This document shows, in pieces, positions 1 through 10,746 of a stretch of DNA of 64,000 nucleotides (position 1 is the stretch's first letter; each line of letters begins with the position of its first letter). Made by a program: the position numbers and the translations under genes. The stretch is taken from assembly GCF_028550595.1 (NCBI RefSeq), contig NZ_JAQQGN010000001.1:124001-188000 (forward strand), given 5' to 3'. Source of the stretch: Luteimonas sp. BLCC-B24 (GTDB lineage: Bacteria > Pseudomonadota > Gammaproteobacteria > Xanthomonadales > Xanthomonadaceae). Under the pieces are notes generated by a model, which saw only the letters and a program-made list of their open reading frames with translations, was not told where the DNA came from and ran no database searches.

Positions 1-506
1 GCCGCGAGGGCGTGCAGGCGTATCTGGACGCGATCGAGAAGGCCAAGGCCAGCGGCGGCACGATCGAGAGCGGCGGCCGCGCACTCACCGAGCGCAAGGG
101 CAACTTCGTGCTGCCGGCACTGGTCAGCGGCCTGACCAACGACGCCGAGGTCGTGCAGACCGAAACCTTCGCCCCGATTCTCTACGTCATGAAGTACCGC
201 GATCTCGAAGAGGCGATCGACCTGCAGAACGACGTGCCGCAGGGCCTGTCCTCGTCGCTGTTCACCACCGATCTGCGCGCGTCCGAGCAGTTCCTCTCGG
301 CCTGGGGTTCGGATTGCGGCATCGCCAACGTCAACATCGGCACCTCGGGCGCCGAGATCGGCGGCGCGTTCGGCGGCGAGAAAGACACCGGCGGCGGCCG
401 CGAGTCGGGCTCGGATGCGTGGCGCGCCTACATGCGGCGTCAGACCAACACGATCAACTACTCGGACGCGCTGCCGCTGGCCCAGGGCATCAAGTTCGAT
501 CTGTGA
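1..506 (+). CDS. amaB: ALDH7-type aldehyde dehydrogenase, C-terminal part (5' end outside window)
   Basis: Only the last ~168 residues are in the window; the reading frame is already open at base 3. The end of the protein ([20 protein letters not shown]) closely resembles the C-terminus of the ALDH7/antiquitin family, which oxidises alpha-aminoadipate semialdehyde (piperideine-6-carboxylate) with NAD in lysine catabolism. Family members are about 500 residues, so roughly a third is visible, and the catalytic cysteine should lie upstream of the window. The Gly-rich stretch [20 protein letters not shown] is the expected cofactor-domain/oligomerisation segment. A different ALDH7 substrate (for example betaine aldehyde) cannot be excluded from this fragment. 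No operon partner is visible; the next gene starts ~190 bp away. Confidence 0.8.
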   Translation, partial: REGVQAYLDAIEKAKASGGTIESGGRALTERKGNFVLPALVSGLTNDAEVVQTETFAPILYVMKYRDLEEAIDLQNDVPQGLSSSLFTTDLRASEQFLSAWGSDCGIANVNIGTSGAEIGGAFGGEKDTGGGRESGSDAWRAYMRRQTNTINYSDALPLAQGIKFDL

Positions 507-698
507 GCGCCACCGGCGCGGCGGCGACCCGGGGGCGCCGCCGCGCTCCCATCGCAGGGGCGGTTCTGGAATAATCGGGACTCCCCCGCTTCGCTCCGGG
601 CCGCCGCCGATGGTGCTGCGCACTCCAGCCTGCCTGCCTGTTCGCCCCATGCCGCGGCCGTGCCCGGCCCCGTTCACTTCCCACCAAGGTCCGCGTCC

Positions 699-995
699 GT
701 GAGTACGCCGCTGCCCGGCCCCGTGCGCCAGACCAGTCCGCTGGCGATCACCAGCCTCGTATTCGGCCTGCTCGGCTTCCTGCTGCTGCCCGTGATCGGC
801 AGCCTGGTGGCCATCGTGACCGGGCATCTGGCGCGTAGCGAAATCCGCCGCACCCCGCAGCGTTTCGAGGGGGACGGCCTCGCGGTCGCCGGCCTCGCGC
901 TGGGCTACGTGGCGATCGGCCTGGGGCTGCTGACGCTGCTGGTGGCACTGGTGTTCTTCGGCGGTCTGTTCGCGTTCATCGCCGCGACGTCCTGA
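699..995 (+). CDS. DUF4190-like small membrane protein
   Basis: A protein of 98 residues with two hydrophobic helices (about residues 11-38 and 62-96) joined by a short polar hairpin around [20 protein letters not shown]. This two-helix layout, with GLAVAGL before the second helix, is typical of DUF4190 proteins. They are inner-membrane proteins of unknown role. I start it at GTG 699 because AAGG sits just upstream; an in-frame GTG at 660 would add a proline-rich leader with no membrane character. The stop is one base before pyrD, so the two are probably co-transcribed. Confidence 0.65.
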   Translation: MSTPLPGPVRQTSPLAITSLVFGLLGFLLLPVIGSLVAIVTGHLARSEIRRTPQRFEGDGLAVAGLALGYVAIGLGLLTLLVALVFFGGLFAFIAATS

Positions 996-996
996 C

Positions 997-2049
997 ATGT
1001 ACGCATTCGCGCGCCCGCTGCTGTTCCGCCTCGATGCCGAGCGCGCACACGGCCTGGCGATGACCTCGCTGGACGCGGCCTATCGCGCCGGGCTGGCGCC
1101 GATGCTGGCCAAGCCGCCGGCCCCGCTGCCGACCGAGGCATTCGGACTGCGCTTTCCCAATCCGGTCGGCCTGGCCGCCGGCCTGGACAAGAACGGCGCC
1201 CACATCGACGCGCTGTTCGCGCTCGGCTTCGGTTTCGTCGAAGTGGGCACGGTCACGCCGCGCCCCCAGGACGGCAATCCGAAGCCCCGGATGTTCCGCC
1301 TGCCGCGCCACCGGGCGCTGATCAATCGCCTGGGTTTCAACAACCAGGGCGTGGATGTGCTGGTCGCGAACGTCGAACGCGCGAAGCGCGCCGGCGTTCT
1401 CGGGATCAACATCGGCAAGAACAAGGACACGCCCAACGAGAACGCGGCCGACGACTATCTGTTCTGCCTGGAGCGGGTGTATCCGCTGGCCGACTACGTC
1501 ACCGTCAACATCTCCTCGCCCAATACCGCGGGCCTGCGTGAACTGCAGGAAGAGCAGGCATTGCGGCAGCTGATCGGCACCCTGCGCGAGGCGCAGGAGC
1601 GTCTGGCCGCGCAGCACGGGCGCCGCGTGCCGGTGCTGGTCAAGGTGGCGCCCGATCTGAGCGACGACGACATCGAGGCCGCGGCCCGCGTGCTCTCGGA
1701 CCTGCACGTCGACGGCGTCATCGCCACCAACACCACGGTCTCGCGCATCAACGTGCAATCCGACCGCCGCGCCGGTGAAACCGGCGGGCTGTCCGGCGAG
1801 CCGCTGATGAACAAGTCGACCACGGTGCTGCGCATGCTGCGGACGCGCCTGCCGGACAGCATTCCGCTGGTCGGCGTCGGCGGCATCCTCTCGGGCGCCG
1901 ACGCGGTCAAGAAGTTCGCGGCGGGCGCTTCGCTGGTGCAGGTGTATTCCGGTCTGATCTACCGCGGCCCCGAGCTGATCGGCGATTGCGTGGAGGCGAT
2001 CCGCCGGCGCCGCGAGGCACCGAGTCGCGGCAACGTGCCCAATCTCTGA
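997..2049 (+). CDS. pyrD: dihydroorotate dehydrogenase (quinone), class 2
   Basis: A 350-residue class 2 enzyme that oxidises dihydroorotate to orotate at the cytoplasmic membrane, passing electrons through FMN to quinone (fourth step of UMP synthesis). The N-terminal helical part (residues 1-40) is the quinone-tunnel domain that marks class 2. The barrel carries the conserved [13 protein letters not shown] segment, the NxxSPNTxGLR motif with the catalytic Ser at about residue 174, and the late ATNTT motif. Length matches the family (~340). The ATG lies one base behind the preceding stop, and murB begins one base after the pyrD stop, so the three genes form a tight run. Confidence 0.97.
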   Translation: MYAFARPLLFRLDAERAHGLAMTSLDAAYRAGLAPMLAKPPAPLPTEAFGLRFPNPVGLAAGLDKNGAHIDALFALGFGFVEVGTVTPRPQDGNPKPRMFRLPRHRALINRLGFNNQGVDVLVANVERAKRAGVLGINIGKNKDTPNENAADDYLFCLERVYPLADYVTVNISSPNTAGLRELQEEQALRQLIGTLREAQERLAAQHGRRVPVLVKVAPDLSDDDIEAAARVLSDLHVDGVIATNTTVSRINVQSDRRAGETGGLSGEPLMNKSTTVLRMLRTRLPDSIPLVGVGGILSGADAVKKFAAGASLVQVYSGLIYRGPELIGDCVEAIRRRREAPSRGNVPNL

Positions 2050-2050
2050 C

Positions 2051-3085
2051 GTGCCGATGTCCGCCGCCGTTCGCGTGCTCCAAGGGGCCGACCTCACCTC
2101 GCGCAACAGTTTCGGCATCCGCGCCGCCGCGCGGCGGCTGGTCGACGTGCACGACATCGACGCACTGTCCGAGGCGCTGGCGATGTTCGACGGCGCCGCG
2201 CCCCTGATGCTCGGCGGCGGCAGCAACGTCCTGTTCGTCGGTGATGCCGACGACGTGCTGACGATCTCCGATGCGCGGCGCGCCCTGGTGTCGGACGACG
2301 GCGACCGGGTCGTCGTGCGCGCCGCCGCAGGCGCCGACTGGCACGGCTTCGTGCTCTGGACCCTGGCCCAGACGCTCGGCGGACTGGAAAACCTCGCGCT
2401 GATCCCCGGTACCGTCGGTGCGGCGCCGATCCAGAACATCGGCGCCTACGGCGTCGAAGTCGGCGAGCGGGTGGTCGCGGTCGACGCCTACGACCTTCAG
2501 ACACGCACCGCCGTGCGCCTCGACGCCGCGGCCTGCCGGTTCGGCTATCGCGACAGCGTGTTCAAGCAGCAGCCCGACCGGTGGATCGTCACCGCGGTCG
2601 AGTTCGCGCTGCACCGCTTCGCCGAGCCCAGACTCGACTACGCCGGGCTGCGCGACGCCCTGGCCGCGCGCGGCATCGCGTCGCCCCGACCGCTCGACGT
2701 GGCGGACGCCGTGATCGACATCCGCCGCAGCAAGCTGCCGGATCCGGCGGTGATCGGCAACGCGGGCAGCTTCTTCAAGAATCCGGTCGTGCCGGCCGCG
2801 CAGGCCGCCGCCCTGGTGGCCGCGCATGCGGGCATTCCGGTGTTCGCGGTCGACCCGGGCCTGCGCAAGCTGTCGGCGGCGTGGTTGATCGACCGCTGCG
2901 GCTGGAAGGGACACCGCGAGGGCGATGCGGGCGTGGCCCCCGGTCACGCACTGGTGCTGGTCAATCACGGCCGCGCGGAAGGCGCCGAGCTGCTGGCACT
3001 GGCCCGGCGCATCGCCGCGTCGGTACGGCTGCGGTTCGGCGTCGACCTCGAACCCGAGCCGCGGATCGTCGGCGCGACGTGGTGA
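2051..3085 (+). CDS. murB: UDP-N-acetylenolpyruvoylglucosamine reductase
   Basis: FAD enzyme that reduces UDP-GlcNAc-enolpyruvate with NADPH to UDP-MurNAc in the cytoplasm, the second committed step of peptidoglycan synthesis. The FAD-binding loop LGGGSNVLF is at residues ~54-62, the IPGTVGAAPIQNIGAYG segment at ~118-134, the YRDS element at ~166 that marks type I MurB, and the catalytic Ser in NAGSFFKNP at residue 240. Its 344 residues match type I enzymes (~340). The GTG at 2051 directly follows the pyrD stop; ATG 2057 is a possible alternative two codons later. Its stop overlaps the start of the next gene. Confidence 0.97.
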   Translation: MPMSAAVRVLQGADLTSRNSFGIRAAARRLVDVHDIDALSEALAMFDGAAPLMLGGGSNVLFVGDADDVLTISDARRALVSDDGDRVVVRAAAGADWHGFVLWTLAQTLGGLENLALIPGTVGAAPIQNIGAYGVEVGERVVAVDAYDLQTRTAVRLDAAACRFGYRDSVFKQQPDRWIVTAVEFALHRFAEPRLDYAGLRDALAARGIASPRPLDVADAVIDIRRSKLPDPAVIGNAGSFFKNPVVPAAQAAALVAAHAGIPVFAVDPGLRKLSAAWLIDRCGWKGHREGDAGVAPGHALVLVNHGRAEGAELLALARRIAASVRLRFGVDLEPEPRIVGATW

Positions 3086-4011
3086 CGGCGCGCACCCTGC
3101 TCGGCTGGCGCCCGGCGACCGTGCAGGGCCGAGCGGCGCTGCTGATGCTCGGCAGCACCTCTGCGTTCGCGCTGATGGCGATCACGATCCGCTTCGCGTC
3201 GGCGACCGTTCCGACCACCGAGGTCGCGTTCTTCCGCAACTTCTTCGGTCTGCTGGCGCTGCTGCCGATTCTGCTGCGCAGCGGCGGCGGCCTGCCGCGC
3301 ACACGCAACCTCGGCCGCTATGTCGTGCGGACCCTCGTCGGACTCGGCTCGATGCTGTGCGCGTTCTGGGCGATCGGCCACCTGCCACTGTCGCAGGCGA
3401 TCTCGCTGTCCTACGCGGCGCCGCTGTTCGCGACGATCGCCGCCGTGCTCTGGCTGGGCGAAGTGGTGCGCATCCGGCGCTGGATGGCGGTTTCGGCCGG
3501 GTTCGTCGGCGTGCTGGTGATCCTGCGCCCGGGCGTGGCGTTCTCGGCGGCGATGCTGGTACCGGTCGTCGGCGCGCTGCTCGCGGCGGTCGTCGCGATC
3601 CAGATGAAGCAACTCTCGAAGCTCGATTCGCCCGACACCATCGTCTTCTACACCTATCTGCTGTGGGTGCCCCTGTCGCTGGTGCCGGCGCTGTTCCAGT
3701 GGGTCTGGCCGAGCCCGACCGTCTGGCTGTGGCTGGTCGCGACCGGCGTGCTCGGCACGCTGGGCCAGTGGCTGTGGACACGGGCGCTGCGCCTGGGCGA
3801 AGTGTCGGCGCTGCAGCCGATCAGCTTCGTGCAGCTGCCGATCGTCGTCGTGTTCGGCTGGTGGCTGTTCGGCGAAGTGATCGACCTGTGGACCCTGATC
3901 GGCGCGGGCATCGTATTCGGCGCCAACGGATACATCGCCCACCGCGAGGCCGTGCTGTCGCGCCGCGCGGCGACCCAGCGTCCGGCCCAGGCCGCCAAGC
4001 CGAGCGAATAG
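3082..4011 (+). CDS. EamA/DMT-family transporter
   Basis: About 309 residues with roughly ten hydrophobic helices in two repeats of five, the drug/metabolite transporter (EamA) layout. The substrate cannot be read from sequence; family members export amino acids, nucleotides or other small metabolites. The start is one of two adjacent in-frame GTG codons (3079 or 3082). GTG 3082 overlaps the murB TGA as GTGA, a translational-coupling arrangement. The C-terminus is a basic cytoplasmic tail (RRAATQRPAQAAKPSE). It ends the + strand run that includes pyrD and murB. Confidence 0.85.
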   Translation: MTARTLLGWRPATVQGRAALLMLGSTSAFALMAITIRFASATVPTTEVAFFRNFFGLLALLPILLRSGGGLPRTRNLGRYVVRTLVGLGSMLCAFWAIGHLPLSQAISLSYAAPLFATIAAVLWLGEVVRIRRWMAVSAGFVGVLVILRPGVAFSAAMLVPVVGALLAAVVAIQMKQLSKLDSPDTIVFYTYLLWVPLSLVPALFQWVWPSPTVWLWLVATGVLGTLGQWLWTRALRLGEVSALQPISFVQLPIVVVFGWWLFGEVIDLWTLIGAGIVFGANGYIAHREAVLSRRAATQRPAQAAKPSE

Positions 4012-4091
4012 GCCGGAGTCCTGTCTACACTACGGGTGCGGGCCGCCCGTCGCCGCGCGAGCGACGCGCCTGCAGGCCGCCGCGCTGCCGC

Positions 4092-4827
<736 letters not shown>

Positions 4828-4835
<8 letters not shown>

Positions 4836-6069
4836 AGCGCAGTGCCTCCGCCGGCGCGGTCCGCGCGGCGCGCCAGGCCGGATACAGGGTGGCGAGGAAG
4901 GCCATCGCCAGCGCGATCACGGCGATCATCACCACGTCGCTGGTTTGAAGATCGATCGGCAGGCCGGTCACGTAGTACACGTCCTCGGGCATCAGCACGA
5001 CGTTGAACGTCCGCTCGATCGCGCGAAGGATGTGTTCGAGATTGAACGTCAGCAGCAGGCCGCCGCAGACGCCGAGCACGGTGCCGATCACGCCGATCAT
5101 CGTGCCCTGCACCATGAACACCTGCATCACGCCGCCCGGCGTGAGCCCCAGCGTGCGCAGGATGGCGATGTCGGCGTGCTTGTCGGTGACCAGCATGACC
5201 TGGGAATTGAGCAGCGAGAACGCGCCCATCAGGATGATCAGCGACAGCAGGATGCCGATCATCGTCTTCTCGAGCTTGAGCGCGCGGAACATGTTGGCGT
5301 TCTCGCTGCTCCAGTCGCTGACCCGGTAGACGCCGCCGAGGCGATGCACGAGGTCGCGGGTGACCTGCTGGGCCTGGTCCATGTCGTGCAGCTTGAGCCG
5401 CACACCGGTCACGCCCTCGCCGATGCGCAGCAAGCGCTGCGCGTCCTGCAGGTTGACCACGGCCAGGCGACGATCGAAATCCTGATAGCCGGCTTCGAAG
5501 ATGCCGCTGACGTTGAACCGCTTGAGCTGCGGCACGGCGCCCATCGGCGTGACCTGGAAATCGGTGGTGACGATGACGCTGTCGCCCACGCCGACGCCGA
5601 GCCACAGGGCCAGCTCGCGGCCGAGCACGATGTTGAAGCTGCCGGGCTGCAGGTCCGAAAGCTCACCGACGACCATCGACGTGCCGAGGTCGGACACCTG
5701 CACTTCGTCGTCGGGCGAAATCGCGCGCACCGCCGCCGGCTCGTTGCGGCGTCCGCGCAGCAGCGCCTGGGTGTCGACGTACGGCGCCGCGCCGGCCACG
5801 CGCGGATCTTCGCGCGCGACATCGATCGCACGCGCCCAGTTCTGCAGCGTGTCACCGTCGGCGCTGATCGTCGCGTGCGCGACCATCCCGAGCATGCGAT
5901 CGCGAATCTCCTTCTGGAAGCCGCTCATCACCGCCAGCGTGGTGATCAGCACGGTCACACCGATCGCGATTGCGAAGATCGATGCCAGGGAAATGAAGGA
6001 GATGAATCCGTTGCGGCGTTTGGCGCGCAGATAGCGCAGGCCGATGGCGGCAGGAATGGGTCTGAGCAT
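4828..6069 (-). CDS. lolC: lipoprotein-releasing ABC transporter permease
   Basis: Inner-membrane permease of 413 residues, the usual LolC/LolE length. One helix near residues 20-45 ([20 protein letters not shown]) is followed by a large periplasmic domain (about 50-265) and three C-terminal helices, the MacB-type FtsX permease layout. The N-terminal pattern [20 protein letters not shown] is typical of LolC/E. Only one permease gene accompanies lolD here, so the complex may use a single LolF-like permease twice, or the partner may be encoded elsewhere. It is the first gene of the lolC-lolD pair. Confidence 0.93.
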
Positions 6070-6138
6070 GGAGGTCCGTCATGGAGGCGGCGCGCCGTCG
6101 GCGCGTCGCTCGCCGTTCGGGGCCCCGCCGGGCGACGG

Positions 6139-6540
6139 CTATGGTGCCACCGTTTCCGCCCGGGGTGGCGGCGTCAGCGCCGCCGAGGCCAGACGCAGTT
6201 CACGTCGTGCTGCCGCGGGCAACGTATCCGGCCACCACAGCAGCGTGTGGCGTCGCCGCCCCTCGCGCCAGTCGAGACGGACGATCGGTCCGCGCCAGTG
6301 CAATCGGGGCCCATCGAGACGGTGCCCGTCGAGGCACACGCCTCCCCCGGCGTCGATCACCAGCTCTCGGCCCGGGCGACGCGACTCGGCGAGGATCATC
6401 CGCGCGCCCAGCAGCAGCACGCTCGGCGTCGCCAGCCACACCAGCACGACCGGCATTTCCGACAGCAGCAGGGACAGACAGGCGCAGACGGTCAGCGCGG
6501 CGAGCAGGCTCATCAGCAACCGCGACGGTACCCAACGCAC
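6139..6540 (-). CDS. ygfX: YgfX-like inner-membrane protein (CptA family)
   Basis: About 133 residues: two adjacent hydrophobic helices (roughly residues 8-50), then a soluble tail with the motif RRHTLLWWPDTLPAAARREL, which matches the WPDS/L block of YgfX proteins. In enterobacteria ygfX is encoded directly behind sdhE; it has been described as the toxin-like partner (CptA) of an SdhE/CptB pair and also linked to SdhE function at the membrane. Here it follows sdhE by 16 nt in the same order. I start at GTG 6540; ATG at the tenth codon (MSLLAALT) is an alternative. Assignment rests on the motif plus synteny. Confidence 0.75.
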   Translation of the reverse strand: MRWVPSRLLMSLLAALTVCACLSLLLSEMPVVLVWLATPSVLLLGARMILAESRRPGRELVIDAGGGVCLDGHRLDGPRLHWRGPIVRLDWREGRRRHTLLWWPDTLPAAARRELRLASAALTPPPRAETVAP

Positions 6541-6556
6541 GCGCGCGGAGGCGCCG

Positions 6557-6817
6557 TCAGTCGTTGTGCGGAAGCGCGCGGATCGATTGGACGAGGGTGT
6601 CGAGGTCGGCATCGTCGGGACGGTCGTGGCCGAGGAACCACTTCCACAACCTATCGTCCTCGCAGTCCAGCAACCGTCGGAAAACCGCCCGCTCGGATTC
6701 GGAGGACACCGCCCAGCGCTGGTCGAGCCACCGCTCGAACAGCCGGTCGAGTTCCCGCATGCCACGCCGGCTGCGCCAACGCAGACGACGGAGTTCGAGG
6801 GCATCGTCTTCAGACAT
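6557..6817 (-). CDS. sdhE: succinate dehydrogenase FAD assembly factor SdhE
   Basis: A small 86-residue protein that promotes covalent attachment of FAD to SdhA. The diagnostic RGxxE motif is present (RRGMRELD, residues 17-24, Glu 22), followed by the usual [18 protein letters not shown] stretch. An open frame extends upstream, but the homologous part begins at ATG 6817 ([14 protein letters not shown]), and length then matches the family (~85-95). No good Shine-Dalgarno is seen. It lies ~350 bp downstream of sdhB and directly ahead of ygfX on the same strand. Confidence 0.95.
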   Translation of the reverse strand: MSEDDALELRRLRWRSRRGMRELDRLFERWLDQRWAVSSESERAVFRRLLDCEDDRLWKWFLGHDRPDDADLDTLVQSIRALPHND

Positions 6818-7170
6818 GGGAGGAGTTTCCAGAGACACGGGGTACCCGGCGCGTGTACGACACCGGAGCGCCGGGGACGCGGCGGTCCACGCGATTATCG
6901 ACGCACGACGTGATCGCTTCACGATGCGCGGCCGCGCGCCATCCGCCCCGGGAAGCGCGAATGGCGCCGGCATCGCCGGCGTCGCGGTCGAGCTGGACCG
7001 GTCGTCCGCGGTGATCTGTCGATGATGACGGCATTGCGGGCTGGCGGCTGTGCCGCGCCCCGCTGCTTTCGCGAACGCCGCGCGCCCGGGGCGCGCACGC
7101 CGAACGACTGTGAGTCAGCCCGACTGCCGGGCCGCCGTGCCACGACGCCGTCGACGATGGCGTCGTGCCC
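6818..7170. other. gene-free interval between sdhB and sdhE
   Basis: About 350 bp in which I see no convincing coding region on either strand; open frames here are GC-driven and have no protein-like composition. The only structure noted is a strong hairpin immediately behind the sdhB stop (listed separately). A promoter for sdhE-ygfX would be expected here, but I could not recognise one. Confidence 0.5.
7141..7167 (-). terminator. hairpin just downstream of sdhB
   Basis: CACGACGCC and GGCGTCGTG form a perfect 9-bp stem around a 9-nt loop, three bases beyond the sdhB stop on the minus strand. There is no T-run behind it, so it may act as a 3' stability structure or weak terminator between sdhB and sdhE rather than as a classical intrinsic terminator. 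Confidence 0.45.
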
Positions 7171-7953
7171 TCAACCGCGACGCGCGAGCATCAACCGCTT
7201 GATCTCGCCGATCGCCTTGGCCGGATTCAGGCCCTTGGGGCAGGTCCGCGCGCAGTTCATGATGGTGTGACAGCGGTAGAGCTTGAACGGGTCTTCGAGA
7301 TCGTCCAGACGCGCACCGGTGTCTTCGTCGCGGCTGTCGATGATCCACCGGTAGGCCTGCAGCAGCACGGCCGGCCCCAGATAGCGATCGCCGTTCCACC
7401 AGTAGCTCGGGCAGCTGGTCGTGCAGCACGCGCAGAGGATGCACTCGTAGAGGCCGTCGAGCTTGGCGCGGTCTTCCTTGGACTGCAGGCGCTCGCGATC
7501 CGGCGGCGCCGCACTCTGGGTGCGGATCCACGGCTGGATCGACGCGTACTGGGCGTAGAAGTGGGTGAGATCCGGGACCAGGTCCTTGACCACTTCCATG
7601 TGCGGAAGCGGATAGATCGGCACCTCGTCCTTCTTGCAGTCTTCGATGGCGCGCGTGCAGGCCAGCGTGTTCGTGCCGTCGATGTTCATCGCGCACGATC
7701 CGCAGATGCCCTCGCGGCACGAGCGACGGAAGGTCAGCGTCGGATCGATCTCGTTCTTGATCTTGATCAGCGCGTCGAGAACCATCGGCCCGCACTTGTC
7801 GAGATCGACCTCGTAGGTGTCCGTGGACGGGTTGCGACCGTCGTCGGGATTCCAGCGGTAGACCTTGAAGGTACGCGTGCGCGTCGCGCCGGTCGCCGGG
7901 AAATGCCGGCCCTGCTGCACCTTGGAGTTCTTCGGGAGCGAGAATTCTGCCAT
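7171..7953 (-). CDS. sdhB: succinate dehydrogenase iron-sulfur subunit
   Basis: Iron-sulfur subunit of complex II (succinate:quinone oxidoreductase) on the inner face of the cytoplasmic membrane. The [2Fe-2S] ligands are Cys79, Cys84, Cys87 and Cys99 ([10 protein letters not shown]). The C-terminal half carries Cys171, 174, 177 with Cys238 for [4Fe-4S], and Cys181, 228, 234 for [3Fe-4S]. 260 residues is normal. ATG 7953 ([10 protein letters not shown]) was chosen; an in-frame ATG 27 codons upstream would translate the intergenic heptamer repeat and is rejected. It follows sdhA on the minus strand after a 103-nt gap filled by inverted repeats, which is unusual inside an sdh operon. Confidence 0.97.
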   Translation of the reverse strand: MAEFSLPKNSKVQQGRHFPATGATRTRTFKVYRWNPDDGRNPSTDTYEVDLDKCGPMVLDALIKIKNEIDPTLTFRRSCREGICGSCAMNIDGTNTLACTRAIEDCKKDEVPIYPLPHMEVVKDLVPDLTHFYAQYASIQPWIRTQSAAPPDRERLQSKEDRAKLDGLYECILCACCTTSCPSYWWNGDRYLGPAVLLQAYRWIIDSRDEDTGARLDDLEDPFKLYRCHTIMNCARTCPKGLNPAKAIGEIKRLMLARRG

Positions 7954-7961
7954 TTCGAGTC

Positions 7962-8051
7962 CGTGATTCGTTATTGGTAATTCGTGATTCGGAAAAGCGG
8001 GATTCGCATCGTCTTTGGCATTACGAATCACCAATCACGAATCACCAATTA
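7962..8051. repeat. inverted heptanucleotide-phased repeat between sdhA and sdhB
   Basis: The left arm (7962-7991) is built of 7-nt units of the form GTNATTS (GTGATTC, GTTATTG, GTAATTC, GTGATTC). The right arm (about 8019-8051) is the reverse complement of a similar series. Aligned in inverted orientation, roughly 25 of 32 positions match. The two arms could fold into a long imperfect hairpin in the sdhA-sdhB transcript. The base composition is much more AT-rich than the flanking genes. No coding function is apparent. Confidence 0.8.
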
Positions 8052-8056
8052 CGGCG

Positions 8057-9847
8057 TCAATACACGCGCGCTTTCGGCGGCACCGGTTCGACTTCGTCGT
8101 CGAGCGTGTACATGTGCACCGGGCGGTAATCGATGGTGGTCTTGCCGGCATCGTCGAGCCAGCACAGCGTGTGCTTGTGCCAGTTCTCGTCGTCGCGCTC
8201 CGGGAAATCCTCGTGCGCATGCGCGCCGCGCGATTCCTTGCGGTTCTCGGCCGACACGATGGTCACCAGCGCCTGGCCCAGCAGGTTCTGCAGCTCGAGC
8301 GTCTCGACCAGATCCGAGTTCCACACCATCGAACGGTCGCTGACCTTGACGTCGGCAAACGAGGCGTGGATCTCGCGGATCTTCTCGACGCCCTCGGCCA
8401 GCGTCTTGCTGGTCCGGAACACGGCGGCGTCGTTCTGCATCGTGCGCTGCATGTTGTCGCGGATCACCGCGGTCGGCGTGCCGCCGCTGGCGTGGCGCAG
8501 CGCGTCGAGGTTGGCCAGCGCCTTGTCGCAGGCATCCTTGGCCAGCGGCTTCTGCCGCGCACTCGGCGTGATCGTCTCGGCGCAGCGGTTGGCGACCGCG
8601 CGGCCGAACACCACGAGGTCGAGCAGCGAGTTCGAGCCCAGGCGGTTGGCCCCGTGCACCGACACGCAGGCGGCCTCGCCGATCGCATACAGGCCGGGCA
8701 CCACGGCATCCGGGTCGCCGTTCTTCAGCTGCACCACTTCGCCGTGGTAATTGGTCGGAATGCCGCCCATGTTGTAGTGGACGGTGGGCAGCACCGGGAT
8801 CGGCTGCTTCTCGACGTCAACACCGGCGAAGATCCGCGCGCTCTCGGCGATACCGGGGAGCTTCTCGTGGATTTCCTTCGGGTCGAGGTGGGTCAGGTCC
8901 AGGTGGATGTGGTCCTTGTGCTCACCGACGCCGCGGCCCTCGCGGATTTCCATCGTCATCGAGCGCGAGACCACGTCACGCGAGGCGAGATCCTTCGCAT
9001 TCGGGGCATAGCGCTCCATGAAGCGCTCGCCGTTGGCATTGCGCAGGATGCCGCCTTCGCCGCGCACGCCTTCGGTGATCAGGCAGCCCGCGCCGTAGAT
9101 GCCGGTCGGATGGAACTGCACGAATTCCATGTCCTGCAGACCGAGCCCGGCGCGCAGCGCCATGCCGCCACCGTCGCCGGTGCAGGTGTGGGCCGAGGTC
9201 GCGGAGAAGTACGCCCGGCCGTAGCCGCCGGTCGCCAGCACCACGCCTTGGGCGCGGAACAGGTGCAGCGTGCCTTCGGCCATGTCGAGCGCGAGCACGC
9301 CGCGGCAGGCGCCGTCCTCGTCCATGATCAGGTCGAGCGCGAAGTATTCGATGAAGAAGCGCGCATCGTGCTTGAGCGACTGCTGGTACAGCGTATGCAG
9401 GATCGCGTGACCCGTGCGGTCGGCCGCGGCGCAGGTGCGCTGGGCGATGCCCTTGCCGTAATGCGTCGTCATGCCGCCGAACGGGCGCTGGTAGATCTTG
9501 CCCTCCTCGGTGCGCGAGAACGGCACGCCCTGGTGCTCGAGCTCGATGATCGCGGGGATGGCCTCGCGGCACATGTACTGGATGGCGTCCTGGTCGCCCA
9601 GCCAGTCGGAGCCCTTGATCGTGTCGTAGAAGTGGAAGCGCCAGTCGTCCTCGCCCATGTTGGCGAGCGCGGCGGAGATGCCGCCCTGGGCCGCGACGGT
9701 GTGCGAACGGGTCGGGAACACCTTGGTCAGACAGGCGGTCTGCAAGCCCTTGTGGGCCAGGCCGAACGTCGCGCGCAAGCCGGCGCCGCCGGCGCCGACG
9801 ACGATCATGTCGTAGGTGTGTTCGGTGATCTTGTAGGCGTTGGTCAT
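8057..9847 (-). CDS. sdhA: succinate dehydrogenase flavoprotein subunit
   Basis: Catalytic flavoprotein of complex II, oxidising succinate to fumarate. The N-terminal dinucleotide fold GAGGAGLRA begins at residue ~18. The covalent FAD-binding His is in [10 protein letters not shown] (His49), the site served by SdhE. The catalytic region [20 protein letters not shown] and the C-terminal [19 protein letters not shown] are intact. 596 residues is the normal length. ATG 9847 ([13 protein letters not shown]) was chosen over an upstream in-frame ATG that falls within the end of sdhD. sdhD ends 7 nt upstream; sdhB follows after the heptamer repeat. Confidence 0.98.
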   Translation of the reverse strand: MTNAYKITEHTYDMIVVGAGGAGLRATFGLAHKGLQTACLTKVFPTRSHTVAAQGGISAALANMGEDDWRFHFYDTIKGSDWLGDQDAIQYMCREAIPAIIELEHQGVPFSRTEEGKIYQRPFGGMTTHYGKGIAQRTCAAADRTGHAILHTLYQQSLKHDARFFIEYFALDLIMDEDGACRGVLALDMAEGTLHLFRAQGVVLATGGYGRAYFSATSAHTCTGDGGGMALRAGLGLQDMEFVQFHPTGIYGAGCLITEGVRGEGGILRNANGERFMERYAPNAKDLASRDVVSRSMTMEIREGRGVGEHKDHIHLDLTHLDPKEIHEKLPGIAESARIFAGVDVEKQPIPVLPTVHYNMGGIPTNYHGEVVQLKNGDPDAVVPGLYAIGEAACVSVHGANRLGSNSLLDLVVFGRAVANRCAETITPSARQKPLAKDACDKALANLDALRHASGGTPTAVIRDNMQRTMQNDAAVFRTSKTLAEGVEKIREIHASFADVKVSDRSMVWNSDLVETLELQNLLGQALVTIVSAENRKESRGAHAHEDFPERDDENWHKHTLCWLDDAGKTTIDYRPVHMYTLDDEVEPVPPKARVY

Positions 9848-9854
9848 GTGGTTC

Positions 9855-10274
9855 TCAGCCCAGCAGTGCGATGCGCGCAATCGCGTACAGCGATGCGAGC
9901 GCGCCGGCGGCGCAGGCGAATGTGACGAGAAGCTGCAGGGTGATCTCCAGCGCGCGCTGGTGGATGTAGTCCTCGATGATCACCTGCAGGCCGAGCTTGG
10001 CGTGCCAGAACATCGCGATCGCGAACAGCGCGAACGCGATCGCATTGAACGGACGCGCGAGCACAGTCTGCACCGAGGCGAGGTCCGCGCCGACCAGCGA
10101 CACCAGCGTGCCGACGAACCAGGCCACCAGTGGCACCAGCGCGACCGCGGTCACCCGCTGCCACCAGAAGTGCCCCGTGCCCGTCTTGCCCGAGCCCAGA
10201 CCGCGGGCGCGACCGACGGGCGTGCGGAAATCGCGCGGCCGCGCGACGTCGTTCGATGTCTTGGTCTCGCTCAT
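9855..10274 (-). CDS. sdhD: succinate dehydrogenase membrane anchor subunit D
   Basis: 139 residues with three hydrophobic helices (about 46-67, 76-97 and 112-135), the SdhD anchor layout. The phrase [23 protein letters not shown] before helix 1 is typical of proteobacterial SdhD. The His in [18 protein letters not shown] lies where SdhD contributes to the heme and quinone region. The first ~40 residues are polar. Its ATG overlaps the sdhC stop by 4 bp (ATGA), so it is translationally coupled. Confidence 0.93.
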   Translation of the reverse strand: MSETKTSNDVARPRDFRTPVGRARGLGSGKTGTGHFWWQRVTAVALVPLVAWFVGTLVSLVGADLASVQTVLARPFNAIAFALFAIAMFWHAKLGLQVIIEDYIHQRALEITLQLLVTFACAAGALASLYAIARIALLG

Positions 10275-10666
10275 GCCCCACCCCGCAACGCGATGAACCA
10301 GATCGCGGCGGTCAGCACGACGGCGAGCACGATCACGGTGTAGCCGGAGCGGTAGACCTCCGGAAGTTCGAAGCCCCAACCGGAGTCCCACATCAGATGG
10401 CGGATGCCGTTGAGCAGGTGATAGACCAGGGAGAACGTGGTCGCCGCGAGCACCAGCATGCCCAGCGGAGACGCGAGCACCGCCGAGGCCGACGCATACG
10501 CTTCGCCGCCCTGGGCGACCGCAAGCAGCCACCAGGCGATGCCGAATGCGCCGATCGACGCGACGATGCCGGTGACCCGGTGCATCAGGGACATCACCGA
10601 CGTGATCTGCAGGCGGTACAGCGTGCCCAGCATGAACGGTGACAAGGGACGGTTGCGGTGTGCCAT
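10271..10666 (-). CDS. sdhC: succinate dehydrogenase cytochrome b556 subunit
   Basis: 131 residues: MAHRNRPLSPFMLGTLYRLQ at the N-terminus is the classic SdhC opening (RPLSP...Y), followed by three membrane helices. HRVTG (His29) and the YHLLNGIRHLMWD block (His83, His90) include the heme b ligand region. ATG 10666 is preceded by AGGAG at a suitable distance on the minus strand. It is the first structural gene of the complex II operon and sits 80 nt behind the SdhAF4-like gene. Confidence 0.95.
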   Translation of the reverse strand: MAHRNRPLSPFMLGTLYRLQITSVMSLMHRVTGIVASIGAFGIAWWLLAVAQGGEAYASASAVLASPLGMLVLAATTFSLVYHLLNGIRHLMWDSGWGFELPEVYRSGYTVIVLAVVLTAAIWFIALRGGA

Positions 10667-10746
10667 CGCTGGCTGCTCTCCTCGCTGGCGGCGTCTCGCC
10701 GCGTGGCTGATGGTGCGATTCCGCGCGTCGAGCACGGCGGCGCGGA

